Positions 28,837 through 38,778 of a DNA stretch of 64,000 nucleotides are shown here, piece after piece. Both the position numbers and the translations under genes were made by a program. Position 1 is the stretch's first letter; every line of letters begins with the position of its first letter. The stretch comes from Microbacterium limosum (GTDB taxonomy: Bacteria; Actinomycetota; Actinomycetes; Actinomycetales; Microbacteriaceae): positions 2,108,001 to 2,172,000 of the forward strand of contig NZ_CP137080.1 in NCBI RefSeq assembly GCF_036324365.1. The letters are read 5' to 3'. The notes below the pieces were generated by a model. The model was not told where the DNA came from. It worked only from the letters and a program-made list of their open reading frames with translations, and made no database searches.

Positions 28837-28885
28837 GCCCCCATGCTATCGGCGCCGGATGACGCGGTCCGGGCATCATGGAGGG

Positions 28886-29722
28886 GTGCGCTCCGCTTCC
28901 CCGCCCCGCCGACCCGTCGGACAGGCGACCCGGGGGACGACGAACACCAACCTGCTGCGACGCAACGATCGATACCTCGCCGCGCTCCCCGGGCTGCGCA
29001 CGACCGCCCGGCCCCTCGTCGTCGACCTGGGCTACGGCGCGAGCGGGGTGACGGTGTTCGAGCTCGCCGAGCGGCTGCGCCGCACGGCCCCCAGAGTCGA
29101 GGTCGTCGGCGTCGAGATCGATCCTGAACGGGTCGAGCGCGCGCGAGCGCAGCTGGCGGAGGTCCGCGCCGGCCGCACCGCGTTCACCGCCGACACGAGG
29201 GTGGACTTCCGTCGCGGCGGATTCGAGGTTCCCTCGGACGGCGGCAGGCGCCCCGTCCTCGTCCGCGCGATGAACGTGCTGCGCCAGTACGACGAGGCCG
29301 CAGTCGCGGATGCGTGGCGGCTCGCGGCGTCGCGGCTCGCGCCCGGCGGTCTCCTCGTGGAGGGCACGTGCGACGAGCAGGGCCGGGTCGGCAGCTGGAT
29401 CGACGTGGACGAGCACGGCACTCCCCTGCGGCTCACGCTCTCGCTGCGGCTGCAGGGGCTCGAGGACCCCTCGGTCGTCGCCGAGCGCCTGCCGAAGGCG
29501 CTCATCCACCGCAACGTGCCGGGCGAGCGCATCCACGCCGTCCTGTCGCGCCTGGACCGCGCCTGGGGCCGTTCCGCGGCGCTGGCGCCCTTCGGCCCCA
29601 CCCAGCGCTGGCTGCACACCGTGACCGCCCTCGCGGACGAGGGCGTGCCCGTGCTCGGTACACGCGCACGATGGCGCCTGGGCGAGCTGACCCTGCCATG
29701 GTCGGCCGTCGCCCCCGGCTGA
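28886..29722 (+). CDS. Class I SAM-dependent methyltransferase-like protein
   Basis: About 278 residues: TTNTNLLRRNDRYLAAL, then LVVDLGYGASGVTVFELAERL (motif I), VEVVGVEIDPERVERARAQ (motif II acidic end), VRAMNVLRQYDEAAV, and a motif-III-like LAPGGLLVEGTCDEQGR. The unusual C-terminus continues to PWSAVAPG. Substrate not known. The start is uncertain: GTG 28886 (immediately after GGAGGG) or ATG 28859. Confidence 0.78.
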   Translation: MRSASPPRRPVGQATRGTTNTNLLRRNDRYLAALPGLRTTARPLVVDLGYGASGVTVFELAERLRRTAPRVEVVGVEIDPERVERARAQLAEVRAGRTAFTADTRVDFRRGGFEVPSDGGRRPVLVRAMNVLRQYDEAAVADAWRLAASRLAPGGLLVEGTCDEQGRVGSWIDVDEHGTPLRLTLSLRLQGLEDPSVVAERLPKALIHRNVPGERIHAVLSRLDRAWGRSAALAPFGPTQRWLHTVTALADEGVPVLGTRARWRLGELTLPWSAVAPG

Positions 29723-29729
29723 GCGCGTC

Positions 29730-30875
29730 TCAGATGCGCGGCACCGCCGCGCGGGCCTCGTCCCGCGGCATCCCCGCCGCCACGAGGAGGTCGACCGCCA
29801 GGGGGCGGAGAGCGGCGATGAGGCTGTGATCGCTCACGGCCGCCCCCGGGAGCACCGCCTGCGGGTCCAGCAGCCGGGCCACCGCCAGCAGGGCCTCCCG
29901 CGCGGCCGGCTCCATCGAGATGTCCTCGACCGACTGGCCGACCAGCGCGAGGCCCTTCCGCAGCGCCCGCAGCAGATCGGCCGCGGCCGGGCGGGCCTTC
30001 CCGTCGTCCTCGACGTAGGCGGCGCGCCGCGCGACGACGCGCAGGTTGCGCGCCGCGAGGTCCATGCCGCCGAGGATGCGCTCCTGACGCGCGAGCTCGG
30101 AGCGGCTCGCGCGCAGCCAGGGCGAGATGCGCGCGATCGCGACCGAGGAGTCGAGCAGCTCGCGCCAGCCCCGCACGAGCGGGTCGAGGGCCCGGGCCTT
30201 CTCGAGCGCGCGCTCCGCGCGCAGCCTGCTGCCGCGCTCCAGGGCCTGCCCCAGCGTCGCGAGCGTGTCGTCCATCGCGGCGAAGAGGCGCCGCACCTCG
30301 CGCAGCGCCTCGGCGCGCGGGTTGCGGGGGATCAGCGCCGTCACCAGGAGCGCGGCGGCACCGCCCAGCAGCCCGTCGGTCAACCGCGACAGCGGTGCCG
30401 AGACCCCCGCCGCGGGAAGGATCAGCACGATCGCCGACTGGATGGTCGCGGCGATCGCGAAGCCGGGCTGGGGCGAGAGGAAGCGCGCCACGACGAGCGT
30501 CGCGAAGAGCGTCACACCGAGCTGCCACCATCCGTGACCGAGGCCCAGCACGATCAGCTCCGCGATCGCGATGCCGACGATCATGCCCGCGACCGTCTCG
30601 AGCACGCGGCGCGGGCGGGCGTCGCGCACGAGGCCCAGGCTCGAGACGGTCACGGTCGCGGCGAGCAGGGGCGCCTGGTGCCCCAGGACGAAGTACGCGA
30701 ACGCGTAGGCGCCCGTCGCGGCCACGACGATCTGCGTGATGGCGCCGGCCGAGCTGCGCAGGCGTTCGAGGCCGGGGCGGGGCGTGAAGCGATCGCGCAG
30801 GCGTGCGGGAACGGCGGCGGTCACCGTCGGCGGTCCGGCGTCGGCCGGCGGTTCGCCGGCGGAGCGGGCGTTCAC
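29730..30875 (-). CDS. FUSC-family membrane protein (aromatic acid exporter-like)
   Basis: A 381-residue protein: about six N-terminal helices (GAYAFAYFVLGHQAPLLAAT, then GMIVGIAIAELIVLGLGHG) with the FUSC signature around DARPRRVLETVAG, followed by a long cytoplasmic helical domain. Likely efflux of small aromatic or xenobiotic compounds; substrate unknown. Start GTG 30875 overlaps the ygfZ stop by 4 nt (30872-30875), so it is translationally coupled to ygfZ. Confidence 0.85.
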   Translation of the reverse strand: MNARSAGEPPADAGPPTVTAAVPARLRDRFTPRPGLERLRSSAGAITQIVVAATGAYAFAYFVLGHQAPLLAATVTVSSLGLVRDARPRRVLETVAGMIVGIAIAELIVLGLGHGWWQLGVTLFATLVVARFLSPQPGFAIAATIQSAIVLILPAAGVSAPLSRLTDGLLGGAAALLVTALIPRNPRAEALREVRRLFAAMDDTLATLGQALERGSRLRAERALEKARALDPLVRGWRELLDSSVAIARISPWLRASRSELARQERILGGMDLAARNLRVVARRAAYVEDDGKARPAAADLLRALRKGLALVGQSVEDISMEPAAREALLAVARLLDPQAVLPGAAVSDHSLIAALRPLAVDLLVAAGMPRDEARAAVPRI

Positions 30876-31969
30876 CCTCGGGCGCGCGAGGACAATCGCG
30901 GCAGGCGGGGCACGGATGCCGCGGCACCGGCGTCGCGCGGCACGATCTCCTGCTGCGAGGCGGCGACCGGGCCGTCGTCGGTCAGCACCTGCAGCGACGC
31001 GTCGACGGCGAGGGAGCGCTTGACGACGGCGAGCGCGATCGGGCCGTCCTCGTGGTGCAGCGCCGAGGACGTGATCCTGCCGATCTCGGCGCCGTCGGCC
31101 GTGACCACGGCGCCCGGCCCGGGCAGGACGGTGTCGCTGCCGTCGAGGTGGAGGAAGACGAGCCGCCGCGGCGGGTGGCCGAGGTTGTGCACCTTCGCCA
31201 CGGTCTCCTGACCGCGGTAGCAGCCCTTGTTCAGGTGCACGGCGGTGCGCAGCCAGTCGAGCTCGTGGGGTAGGGTGCGCGCGTCGACCTCGTTCGCCCG
31301 GCGCGGGCGCCACGCGGCGATGCGCAGCGCCTCGGCGGCGAGCAGCCCGGCGGCGGCGATGCCCGACGCGGCGAGAGCGGCGAGGCCGTCCTCCGTCACG
31401 ATCGCCTCGTGCCATTCGCGCCCGGCGCCCGGGTGGGGAACCATGACTGCGTACTGGTGCCCGCCGGCGGATACGGCATCCCACGGGTCGCGCCACGTCG
31501 CCACGGGCGCACCGTGCTCGAGCACCGCACGGGCCGCCGGCGATTCCGACCGCGCGTACCCGACGACGGCGAGGTCGTCGCGGCGCCCGACGCTCACGCG
31601 GGAGCGGAACACCATCCGTCGAAGCCACGCCACGAGCGCATCGGCTCCGTCGGCGTCGACGATCAGCCACGCCCGCTCACCGTCGTCGACGACGGATGCC
31701 GCGTGCTCGATGTGGCCGTGGGGGTCGAGGACCAGGAGCTCGGTGCTGCGGCCCGGCTCGAGCGCGCCAAGCGCCTGGGACGTGATGGAGTCGAGCCAGG
31801 TCAGCCGGTCCTCCCCCGCGACCTCCACGACGGCACGGTCGGCCGCGTGGACGAGGGCCTCCCCGGCATCCAGCAGCGCCTGCTCGCGCAGCGGCGCGCC
31901 GTAGTGAGCGGGGGCAGCCGACCCGTCGGCCATGACGGCCCCGGGCAGCGCGGCGAACGGCGAGCCCAT
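30872..31969 (-). CDS. ygfZ: YgfZ/GcvT-like folate-binding iron-sulfur cluster protein
   Basis: A 365-residue protein with the GcvT fold and the diagnostic loop LNKGCYRGQETVAKVHNLG (KGCYxGQE, containing the conserved Cys). It assists folate-dependent repair or assembly of Fe-S enzymes. Upstream EVAGEDRLTWLDSITSQAL is the N-terminal signature. ATG 31969 overlaps the stop of the nitrobindin gene by 1 nt. Confidence 0.93.
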   Translation of the reverse strand: MGSPFAALPGAVMADGSAAPAHYGAPLREQALLDAGEALVHAADRAVVEVAGEDRLTWLDSITSQALGALEPGRSTELLVLDPHGHIEHAASVVDDGERAWLIVDADGADALVAWLRRMVFRSRVSVGRRDDLAVVGYARSESPAARAVLEHGAPVATWRDPWDAVSAGGHQYAVMVPHPGAGREWHEAIVTEDGLAALAASGIAAAGLLAAEALRIAAWRPRRANEVDARTLPHELDWLRTAVHLNKGCYRGQETVAKVHNLGHPPRRLVFLHLDGSDTVLPGPGAVVTADGAEIGRITSSALHHEDGPIALAVVKRSLAVDASLQVLTDDGPVAASQQEIVPRDAGAAASVPRLPRLSSRARG

Positions 31970-32574
31970 CAGTCGGCCCTCGCGAGGCGCGCGGAGGCGT
32001 GGGAGCGCAGCTCCTGGCCGAGGGCCTGGATGTCCCACGCCCAGAGCAGGTGACCGTCCACGAGGCCGTACATGCGCGTGGCGCCCGAGTAGGCACGCGA
32101 ACCCGAGGGCCGCACGACCGCGTCGGTCGACATCTCGATCCGCGGACCCGCCACCTCGCCGAGGTAGAGCTCGGCGACGCCGTCGGCGTGCACGATCGCC
32201 GCCTCGATCTCGAATCCGCCGCGAGGCGTGCGGAGGGCTTCGACGTCGTCGGCCGTCCGCGGTGCGGGCGAGCCCGGAGCGGGGAGGAGGGCAGGCCCGG
32301 CGTCGGCCTCCCCCGCGGGGCGGTGCAGTCGCCAGTACCCCGTCTCGGGGACGAGACGCTGAGCCGGATCGGACCCGCCCTCGGCGAGCCATGCCGCCGC
32401 CGCGTAGTTCAGGTAGTCGCCGCCGTCGTGGCTGAAGCTCACCCGGTGGACGAACTGACCGGAGTGCGTGCGTCCGGCGGCGTCGTACTCGATCACGCCG
32501 GTCCCCTCCCACACGCCGATCAGCCACGACAGCGGCACGAGGTCGGCGGGAAGGTCTGCGGGGAGATCGAACAC
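31969..32574 (-). CDS. Nitrobindin-like FABP-family heme protein
   Basis: A 201-residue beta-barrel protein. LSWLIGVWEGTGVIEY carries the GxWxGxG signature, followed by RVSFSHDGGDYLNYAAAAW and LVPETGYWRLHRP. Actinobacterial nitrobindins bind ferric heme and isomerise peroxynitrite; the proximal His would be in the C-terminal barrel part. A Pro/Ala-rich insertion at about 93-107 (PALLPAPGSPAPRT) is unusual. It heads a three-gene unit with ygfZ and the FUSC gene. Confidence 0.9.
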   Translation of the reverse strand: MFDLPADLPADLVPLSWLIGVWEGTGVIEYDAAGRTHSGQFVHRVSFSHDGGDYLNYAAAAWLAEGGSDPAQRLVPETGYWRLHRPAGEADAGPALLPAPGSPAPRTADDVEALRTPRGGFEIEAAIVHADGVAELYLGEVAGPRIEMSTDAVVRPSGSRAYSGATRMYGLVDGHLLWAWDIQALGQELRSHASARLARAD

Positions 32575-32585
32575 CGCGTCGCCGA

Positions 32586-32699
32586 TCAGCGCTGGCCGCG
32601 GTACAGGTTGAGAATCACCACGCCGGACACGAAGGCGATCGCCAGCGACGCCAGGCCCAGCAGACCCACGAAGAAGAGTTCGAGCGCGACGAGGTCCAT
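32586..32699 (-). CDS. 37-residue membrane miniprotein
   Basis: ATG 32699 to TGA 32586 encodes MDLVALELFFVGLLGLASLA and then IAFVSGVVILNLYRGQR: one long hydrophobic helix with a short basic tail. The minus strand upstream contains AAGTGGGAAGC, a weak ribosome site. It lies in the otherwise empty gap between the 94-residue membrane protein and the nitrobindin gene, all on the same strand. No family recognised. Confidence 0.65.
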   Translation of the reverse strand: MDLVALELFFVGLLGLASLAIAFVSGVVILNLYRGQR

Positions 32700-32709
32700 G
32701 CTTCCCACT

Positions 32710-32994
32710 TTAGATGATGGCGGCGAGGCCGATGGCCGCCGTGACGATACCGAGGATGAGGAGGGAGCCGAGCGCGCTGGCCGCCACGCGGCGGATGAAC
32801 CCGGTGGAGCGTCCGTAGACCAGCTGCACGGCGAAGCCCAGGATCAGGGCACCCGCCATCGCGAGCGCGAACCACACCGCCTGCAGGGGCGCCGGCACGA
32901 AGACCGCGATGGCGACGCCGGCGATGAGCGCGAGCACCCACACCGTCACGATGCCGTAGACCGTGGGGCGCGGGGCGAGGTCGGGGACGGACAT
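32710..32994 (-). CDS. Three-helix membrane protein, unknown function
   Basis: A 94-residue protein from ATG 32994 ([20 protein letters not shown]) with three hydrophobic segments, about 14-34, 39-60 and 72-94, the last ending in AAII. The in-frame extension to 33165 overlaps the divergent glnR promoter and start region and is not credible. Probably cotranscribed with the 37-residue miniprotein. Confidence 0.75.
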   Translation of the reverse strand: MSVPDLAPRPTVYGIVTVWVLALIAGVAIAVFVPAPLQAVWFALAMAGALILGFAVQLVYGRSTGFIRRVAASALGSLLILGIVTAAIGLAAII

Positions 32995-33134
32995 TGCTCC
33001 ATCATCCCCCACCGCTTCGGGTTCGCGCGAGGCCCGCCGCGACGGGCCGGACGCCCGGTGCCGGGCGCCTCGGCGCGTCGGCGTAAGATGGGGGGCCACG
33101 AAGACCCCGTCCCCGGCGGCCCGAGAGGAAACGC

Positions 33135-33836
33135 GTGGCCCAACTGCTCGTGCTGAGCTCCACACACGGAAGTGGCCCGGCTCTGCCGTCCCTCGAGCTC
33201 CTGAGTCACCGCGTGCGTCAGATCCCCGCGGAGCCCGCTCAGCTGGTCAACGCGCCGAGCGCCGACGTCATCTTCGTCGACGCGCGCGACGACCTCGTGG
33301 GCGCGAAGTCGCTGTGCAAGATCCTCAACACGACGGGACTGGACGCGCCCCTCATCCTCGTCGTCACCGAGGGCGGCCTGACGGCGGTCAGCACCGACTG
33401 GGGCGTCGACGACGTCATCCTCGTCACCGCCGGCCCCGCCGAGGTCGATGCGCGCGTGCGCCTGGCCATGGGGCGCCTCACGCAGGAGCAGACCTCCAGC
33501 CGCATCCAGACCTCGGGCATCACGATCGACGAGTCCTCCTACTCCGCCAAGGTGCACGGCAAGCCTCTCGACCTCACCTACAAGGAGTTCCAGCTCCTCC
33601 ACTTCTTCGCCACCCACCCCTCGCGCGTGTTCACCCGCGAGCAGCTGCTCAGCGAGGTGTGGGGCTACGACTACTTCGGCGGCACCCGCACGGTCGACGT
33701 GCACGTGCGGCGCCTGCGCGCCAAGCTCGGCGATCTCGAACAGCTCATCGGCACGGTGCGCAACGTCGGCTACCGCTTCAACGTCTACGACGACGACGCG
33801 CTGCCCACCGGCGGACCGTCCGGCCGCAAGGGCTGA
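33135..33836 (+). CDS. glnR: GlnR-type orphan OmpR-family nitrogen regulator
   Basis: A 233-residue regulator: [61 protein letters not shown], and a winged helix with [20 protein letters not shown] and [17 protein letters not shown]. This is the GlnR pattern: a receiver without the usual acidic pocket, active as a homodimer, with no partner kinase. GlnR controls nitrogen assimilation (glnA, amtB and others). Start GTG 33135 follows GAGAGGAAAC. It sits directly upstream of ppk. Confidence 0.92.
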   Translation: MAQLLVLSSTHGSGPALPSLELLSHRVRQIPAEPAQLVNAPSADVIFVDARDDLVGAKSLCKILNTTGLDAPLILVVTEGGLTAVSTDWGVDDVILVTAGPAEVDARVRLAMGRLTQEQTSSRIQTSGITIDESSYSAKVHGKPLDLTYKEFQLLHFFATHPSRVFTREQLLSEVWGYDYFGGTRTVDVHVRRLRAKLGDLEQLIGTVRNVGYRFNVYDDDALPTGGPSGRKG

Positions 33837-33889
33837 CCCGGGGCATCTTCGTTCACATCGGAGACACCCGCGCCTGCAATGATGTGGGC

Positions 33890-36061
33890 ATGCTCGAAAC
33901 CTCGATGGCAGACTCCGGCCTGGGCGATGCCGACGACGACGACTTCGACGAGATCGTCGAGGCGTACGACTCCCAGCTTCCCGAGCATCGCTACCTCGAC
34001 CGTGAGCTGAGCTGGCTCTCGTTCAACCAGCGCGTGCTCGAGCTCGCCGAGGATCCCACGCTTCCGACACTCGAACGAGCGAACTTCCTCGCGATCTTCG
34101 CCAGCAACCTCGACGAGTTCTTCATGGTGCGCGTCGCGGGGCTCAAACGACGCATCATGACGGGCCTCGCGGTGCCCACCAACGTCGGGCGAGCGCCCGT
34201 CGAGGTGCTGGCCGACATCTCCACCGAGGCGCACCGGCTGCAGCTGCGCCACGCGGAGGCCTGGCAGTCGCTCGTGCGCCCCGACCTCGCCGCCGCCGGC
34301 ATCGAGGTCGTCAGCTGGGACGGGCTGGATGCCGCGGCACGGGAGAGCCTCTACGACTACTTCCACGCACAGGTCTTCCCCGTCCTGATGCCCCTCGCGG
34401 TCGACCCCGCACACCCCTTCCCCTACATCTCGGGCCTCTCGCTCAACCTCGCGGTGCGCATCCGCAACGCCCGCACCGGCCGCCAGGAATTCGCGCGGCT
34501 CAAGGTGCCGAGCATGCTGCCGCGCTTCGTGAAGCTGCCCGGCGACGACGGCCCCACCGCGAAGTACCTGCCCCTCGAGGAGCTCATCTCCAACCACCTC
34601 GACGACCTGTTCCCGGGCATGGAGGTGCTCGACCACCACGCGTTCCGCCTCACCCGCAACGAGGACGTCGTGATCGAGGAGGACGAGACCGAGAACCTCA
34701 TCCAGGCGCTCGAGGCCGAGCTGCTGCGGCGGCGCTTCGGTCCCCCCATCCGTCTCGAGATCACGGACGACATGGACGAGGTCACGCTCGACCTGCTCCT
34801 GAAGGAGCTCGACATCACCGAGCAAGAGGTCTACCGCCTTCCGGGACCGCTCGATCTGCGCGGCCTGTTCGACATCTCGCGCATCGACCGTCCCGACCTC
34901 CACTACCCGCCGCACGTGCCGACGACCGCCGTCGCCTTCCAGCCGGGCGACAACAACGAGCGCCCCGACTTCTTCTCGGCGATCCGCAAGGGCGACGTGC
35001 TCGTGCACCACCCCTACGAGTCGTTCGCGACGAGCGTGCAGGCGTTCCTCGAGCAGGCGGCGAAGGACCCGCACGTGCTCGCCATCAAGCAGACGCTGTA
35101 CCGCACGTCGGGCGACAGCCCCATCGTGCAGGCGCTCATCGACGCGGCCGAGGCGGGCAAGCAGGTGCTCGCGCTCGTGGAGATTAAGGCACGCTTCGAC
35201 GAGGCCGCCAACATCGTCTGGGCACGCAAGCTCGAAAAGGCCGGCGTCCACGTCGTCTACGGGCTCGTGGGGCTGAAGACCCACTGCAAGCTCGCGCTCG
35301 TCATCCGCGAGGAGAACGGCGTACTGCGCAGCTACAGCCACGTCGGCACCGGCAACTACAACCCCAAGACGAGCCGCATCTACGAGGACTTCGGCCTGTT
35401 CACGGTCGACGCCGAGGTGGGGCGCGACCTCACCCGCCTGTTCAACGAGCTGTCGGGCTACGCGATCGAGAAGAAGTTCAAGCGCCTGCTGGTCGCCCCC
35501 CTGCACCTGCGCAAGGGCCTGCTGCGGCTCATCGACAAGGAGCGGCGCAACGCGCAGGCGGGCAAGCGCGCCCACATCCGCATCAAGGTGAACTCGCTCG
35601 TGGACGAGCAGATCATCGACGCGCTGTACCGCGCGAGCCAGGCGGGCGTGAAGGTCGACATCTGGGTGCGGGGCATCTGCTCCATCAAGCCCGGCGTGAC
35701 GGGAATGAGCGAGAACATCACCGTGCGCAGCATCCTGGGCCGGTACCTCGAGCACTCGCGCATCTTCCTCTTCCACGGCGACGGGTCGCCGCAGGCCTTC
35801 ATCGGCAGCGCCGACATGATGCACCGCAACCTCGACCGCCGCGTCGAGGCGCTCGTGCGGGTCGTCGCCGAGCCGCACGTGGCCGCGCTGCACGCGCTGT
35901 TCGACCTCGCGATGAGCGAGGGGACGAGCTCGTGGTGGCTGGGCCCCGACGGCGAGTGGACGCGGCATGCGCGGGGCGAGGACGGCAAGCCCCTCATCGA
36001 CATGCAGGACAAGACGATGGCGGGCGTGCAGCGGCGGCGGCGCGCTCGGGCGGTGCGATGA
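33890..36061 (+). CDS. ppk1: Polyphosphate kinase 1
   Basis: A 723-residue PPK1: N-terminal [20 protein letters not shown], head domain, and two catalytic domains of phospholipase-D fold with the autophosphorylated His at about 483 ([20 protein letters not shown]) and a second His at about 629 ([18 protein letters not shown]). It makes polyphosphate from ATP. Start ATG 33890 is chosen over the long upstream frame, which is glnR shadow. A single GTTCAC half-site lies at 33851-33856. The stop overlaps the next ATG (ATGA at 36058). Confidence 0.96.
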   Translation: MLETSMADSGLGDADDDDFDEIVEAYDSQLPEHRYLDRELSWLSFNQRVLELAEDPTLPTLERANFLAIFASNLDEFFMVRVAGLKRRIMTGLAVPTNVGRAPVEVLADISTEAHRLQLRHAEAWQSLVRPDLAAAGIEVVSWDGLDAAARESLYDYFHAQVFPVLMPLAVDPAHPFPYISGLSLNLAVRIRNARTGRQEFARLKVPSMLPRFVKLPGDDGPTAKYLPLEELISNHLDDLFPGMEVLDHHAFRLTRNEDVVIEEDETENLIQALEAELLRRRFGPPIRLEITDDMDEVTLDLLLKELDITEQEVYRLPGPLDLRGLFDISRIDRPDLHYPPHVPTTAVAFQPGDNNERPDFFSAIRKGDVLVHHPYESFATSVQAFLEQAAKDPHVLAIKQTLYRTSGDSPIVQALIDAAEAGKQVLALVEIKARFDEAANIVWARKLEKAGVHVVYGLVGLKTHCKLALVIREENGVLRSYSHVGTGNYNPKTSRIYEDFGLFTVDAEVGRDLTRLFNELSGYAIEKKFKRLLVAPLHLRKGLLRLIDKERRNAQAGKRAHIRIKVNSLVDEQIIDALYRASQAGVKVDIWVRGICSIKPGVTGMSENITVRSILGRYLEHSRIFLFHGDGSPQAFIGSADMMHRNLDRRVEALVRVVAEPHVAALHALFDLAMSEGTSSWWLGPDGEWTRHARGEDGKPLIDMQDKTMAGVQRRRRARAVR

Positions 36062-36996
36062 CGGACACCGCCGTCTACGCCGCCGGAGCCGTCATCTGGC
36101 GCCTCGTCGAAGGGAAGCTCCGCATCCTCGTGGTGCACCGGACCGCCTACGCCGACGTGACGCTTCCCAAGGGCAAGGTCGACCCGGGAGAGATGCTCGC
36201 CGAGACGGCGGTGCGCGAGATCTACGAGGAGACCGGCATCCGCGTCGCCCTCGGACCGCCCGTGGGGGTCTCCCGGTACCACCTGCCCAAGGGGCGCGAG
36301 AAGATCGTGCACTACTGGGCGGCCGAGGCCACCGACGACGCGATCCGCGCGTCGGCCTTCGTGCCGAACAAGGAGATCGCGGCGCTCGAGTGGATCCCGC
36401 CCAGGAAGGCGCGCAGCTACCTCAGCTATCCCGTCGACGTCGAGATCCTCGAGACCTTCCTCGCCCTCGTCGACGACGGCGTGCTCCAGACGTTCCCCCT
36501 CATCGTGCTGCGGCACGCCAAGGCCGAGCCCCGCGGCTCCTTCGACGGCGCGGATGCCGCCCGGCCGCTCACGACGCGGGGCGTTCGCCAGGCCGCGGCG
36601 ATCGTCGGACCGCTGCGAGCCTTCGGCGTGCGACGGATCATCACCTCCGACGCGGTGCGCTGCGTCGCCACGGTGGCGCCGCTCGCCGCCGCGACGGGTC
36701 GCCAGATCCAGCGCACCGCCGCCCTCAGCCAGGACGCGTGGGAGCGCGGCGAGTCGGATGCGCGCGGCGTGGTGGGCAAGCGCGTGCGCGCGGGCAAGCC
36801 GGCCGTGCTCTGCAGCCACGGCCCGGTCCTTCCCGAGATCCTCACCGAGATCGCCCTCGCGACCGGGACGATGAAGGGCTCGTACCTCGGCAGCGCCTCG
36901 GCTCTCGAGGTGGGCGCGTTCTCCGTGGTGCACCTCTCCTCGACCAACCCGGGATCCGGCATCGTCTCCATCGAGACGCACGTTCCGAAGGTATGA
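36058..36996 (+). CDS. Nudix hydrolase fused to histidine phosphatase (MutT1-type)
   Basis: A 312-residue two-domain protein. The Nudix box [20 protein letters not shown] with following TGI lies at about 39-61; the C-terminal histidine-phosphatase (SixA-like) domain starts with [12 protein letters not shown] near 150, with a second His in CSHGPVLPE. This architecture is that of mycobacterial MutT1, which removes 8-oxo-GTP/dGTP and diadenosine polyphosphates. Coupled to ppk by a 4-nt overlap. Confidence 0.92.
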   Translation: MTDTAVYAAGAVIWRLVEGKLRILVVHRTAYADVTLPKGKVDPGEMLAETAVREIYEETGIRVALGPPVGVSRYHLPKGREKIVHYWAAEATDDAIRASAFVPNKEIAALEWIPPRKARSYLSYPVDVEILETFLALVDDGVLQTFPLIVLRHAKAEPRGSFDGADAARPLTTRGVRQAAAIVGPLRAFGVRRIITSDAVRCVATVAPLAAATGRQIQRTAALSQDAWERGESDARGVVGKRVRAGKPAVLCSHGPVLPEILTEIALATGTMKGSYLGSASALEVGAFSVVHLSSTNPGSGIVSIETHVPKV

Positions 36997-36999
36997 CCC

Positions 37000-37380
37000 C
37001 CGCGTCGGGGCGCCCGCGACGCGCGCGTCGGGCCCGGTCTCGGCGCCGGCGGAGGCGGATGCCGCCCGTGCCTCTTCCGTCGGGGTCTGCGCCTCCCCCT
37101 CGGCGCGCCGCGCCGCCTTCTCGGCCTTCGCGACGGCCTTCTTCGTCGCACGTCTCAGCGCCTCGAGCGCCTCCTCGGCCTCGGTACGCACGGCCTTCGG
37201 CTTCTTGCGGACGGCCTTCTTCGGCGTGTCTGCGACCTCCGCGGCATCCGCGGCCCGGGCCTCGAGCTTCTTGCCGGCGCCGCTCGGCAGACGTGCGGCC
37301 GTCTTCCTGGCCGCGGCCGCCTTCTTGGCCACCTTCTCGAGAGCCGACTCCGCCTTGCGCTGCGCCTTGGTCTTCGACAT
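37000..37380 (-). CDS. Lys/Ala-rich histone-like protein, 3' end unresolved
   Basis: From ATG 37380 the minus strand encodes MSKTKAQRKAESALEKVAKK and a further ~85 residues built of Lys/Ala/Glu repeats (KKAVRKKPKAVRTEAEEALE), like H1-type nucleoid proteins. No stop occurs at the expected end (about codon 125): the frame stays open antisense through the Nudix gene into ppk and stops only at 35458. Either the natural stop was lost or the frame was shifted, or the C-terminus truly overlaps the neighbour. The left boundary given is therefore nominal. Confidence 0.5.
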
Positions 37381-37473
37381 GCCGCACATGCTGGCCACGC
37401 CGTGTGAACGGGTGGCGATGCAGGCCCTCCATCCTCGTAATCCAGGGGTAGTGCAGGCGGGGCGACGCCCGCC

Positions 37474-37491
37474 GTTCACCTTTCGTTCACC
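37474..37491 (+). promoter_or_regulatory. PHO-box-like direct repeat upstream of pstS
   Basis: GTTCACC at 37474-37480 and again at 37485-37491, an 11-bp period, 94 nt before the pstS GTG. This equals the actinobacterial PHO box (GTTCACC direct repeats bound by PhoP in Streptomyces and similar to RegX3 sites). RegX3 encoded at 25270 is the likely ligand. Binding here is inferred. Confidence 0.8.
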
Positions 37492-37585
37492 CGCGCGGCG
37501 CACTCTCGTAAGTGCCGGCTCCTAGCTTCTCGGTGTGCCCTGCACCAGGACACACTCCCCTGTCACGGATCGAAACGGATACACA

Positions 37586-38692
37586 GTGAAGATCACCCGA
37601 ATCTCGCGCGTCGCGGCCCTCGGCGCCGTCGCCGCCCTCGCCCTCGCCGGCTGCGCCGCGAACGAGCGCGGCACCACGACCGACCCCGCGGACGGCGGCA
37701 GCGGCCTCTCCGGTGAGCTCGTCGGCGCCGGCGCCTCGTCGCAGGAGGTCGCGGTCCAGGCGTGGTCCGCCGGCTTCCAGACCGCCAACCCCGACGCCAC
37801 GATCAGCTACGACCCCGCCGGGTCCGGCGCGGGCCGCGACTCCTTCCAGGCCGGCGCCGTCGCGTTCGCCGGCTCCGACCGCGCGTTCACCGCCGAGGAG
37901 ATCGCCGAGGGGCCGTTCGACGCGTGCGTCGAGGGCACGGGCATCATCGAGATCCCCTCCTACATCTCCCCGATCGCCGTCATCTTCAACCTCGATGGCG
38001 TCGAGTCTCTCAACATGGACGCCGCGACGGTCGCCGGTGTCTTCGCCGGCACCATCACGAACTGGAACGACCCGGCGATCGCGGCCCTCAACGAGGGGGT
38101 ATCGCTCCCCGACCAGGCCATCACGCCCGTCCACCGCGCCGACGACTCGGGAACCACCGAGAACTTCACCGACTACCTGAACCAGGCCGCCCCCGAGGTG
38201 TGGGAGTGGGAGGCCGACGGCGAGTGGCCCGCCACCCCCGTCACCGGCGAGGCCGCACAAGGCACCTCGGGTGTCGTCGCCGCCGTGGATGGCGGCACGG
38301 GGACCATCGGATACGCGGACGCGTCGCGCGCCGAGGGCTTCGGCCAGGTGTCGGTCCAGGTCGGTGACGAGTTCATCGGGTTCTCCCCCGAGGCCGCCGC
38401 CGCGATCGTCGACGCCTCGCCGCGCGAGGAAGGCCGCACCGATGGCGACCTCGCCATCGCGCTCGACCGCACCCCCGACGAGGCCGCGTACCCGATCGTG
38501 CTCGTGAGCTACATGGTCGCGTGCGAGGAGTACGTCGACGCAGCGTCCGCTGCGCTCGTGAAGGGCTTCCTCGAGTACGTCATCAGCCCCGAGGGCCAGG
38601 ACGAGGCGGCCGCAGCAGCCGGTTCGGCCCCGATCTCCGAGACGCAGCGCGAGAACATGCAGGCTGCTCTCGACCTGATCGTCGTCGAGTGA
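37586..38692 (+). CDS. pstS: Phosphate-binding lipoprotein PstS
   Basis: A 368-residue periplasmic-type binding protein anchored by lipid at C23 (LALAGC). Phosphate-pocket segments are visible: GAGASSQEVAVQAWSAGFQ, YDPAGSGAGRDSFQAGAVAF, and HRADDSGTTENFTDYL (the SGTT phosphate-contact loop). High-affinity capture of phosphate for PstCAB. Start GTG 37586 (MKITRISRVAALG) follows ACGGATACACA, a poor Shine-Dalgarno site. Confidence 0.96.
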   Translation: MKITRISRVAALGAVAALALAGCAANERGTTTDPADGGSGLSGELVGAGASSQEVAVQAWSAGFQTANPDATISYDPAGSGAGRDSFQAGAVAFAGSDRAFTAEEIAEGPFDACVEGTGIIEIPSYISPIAVIFNLDGVESLNMDAATVAGVFAGTITNWNDPAIAALNEGVSLPDQAITPVHRADDSGTTENFTDYLNQAAPEVWEWEADGEWPATPVTGEAAQGTSGVVAAVDGGTGTIGYADASRAEGFGQVSVQVGDEFIGFSPEAAAAIVDASPREEGRTDGDLAIALDRTPDEAAYPIVLVSYMVACEEYVDAASAALVKGFLEYVISPEGQDEAAAAAGSAPISETQRENMQAALDLIVVE

Positions 38693-38698
38693 GACCCT

Positions 38699-38734
38699 GG
38701 TGCCGGCCCGCGGTTCACGCCGCGGGCCGGCACC
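38699..38734 (+). terminator. Intercistronic hairpin between pstS and pstC
   Basis: Perfect 15-bp arms 38699-38713 and 38720-38734 with a 6-nt loop, starting 6 nt after the pstS stop. A partial terminator or RNA-stabilising stem here would give more PstS than permease, the usual stoichiometry of such operons. Confidence 0.75.
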
Positions 38735-38778
38735 ATCGCGACAACTGAACATCCCGTAGCACCCGAGAACAGGATGAG

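Noticed and set aside
32963..33889. Long open frame upstream of and in frame with ppk
   Set aside because: It overlaps glnR in another frame, has low-complexity Arg/Pro composition and no homology; ppk starts at 33890.
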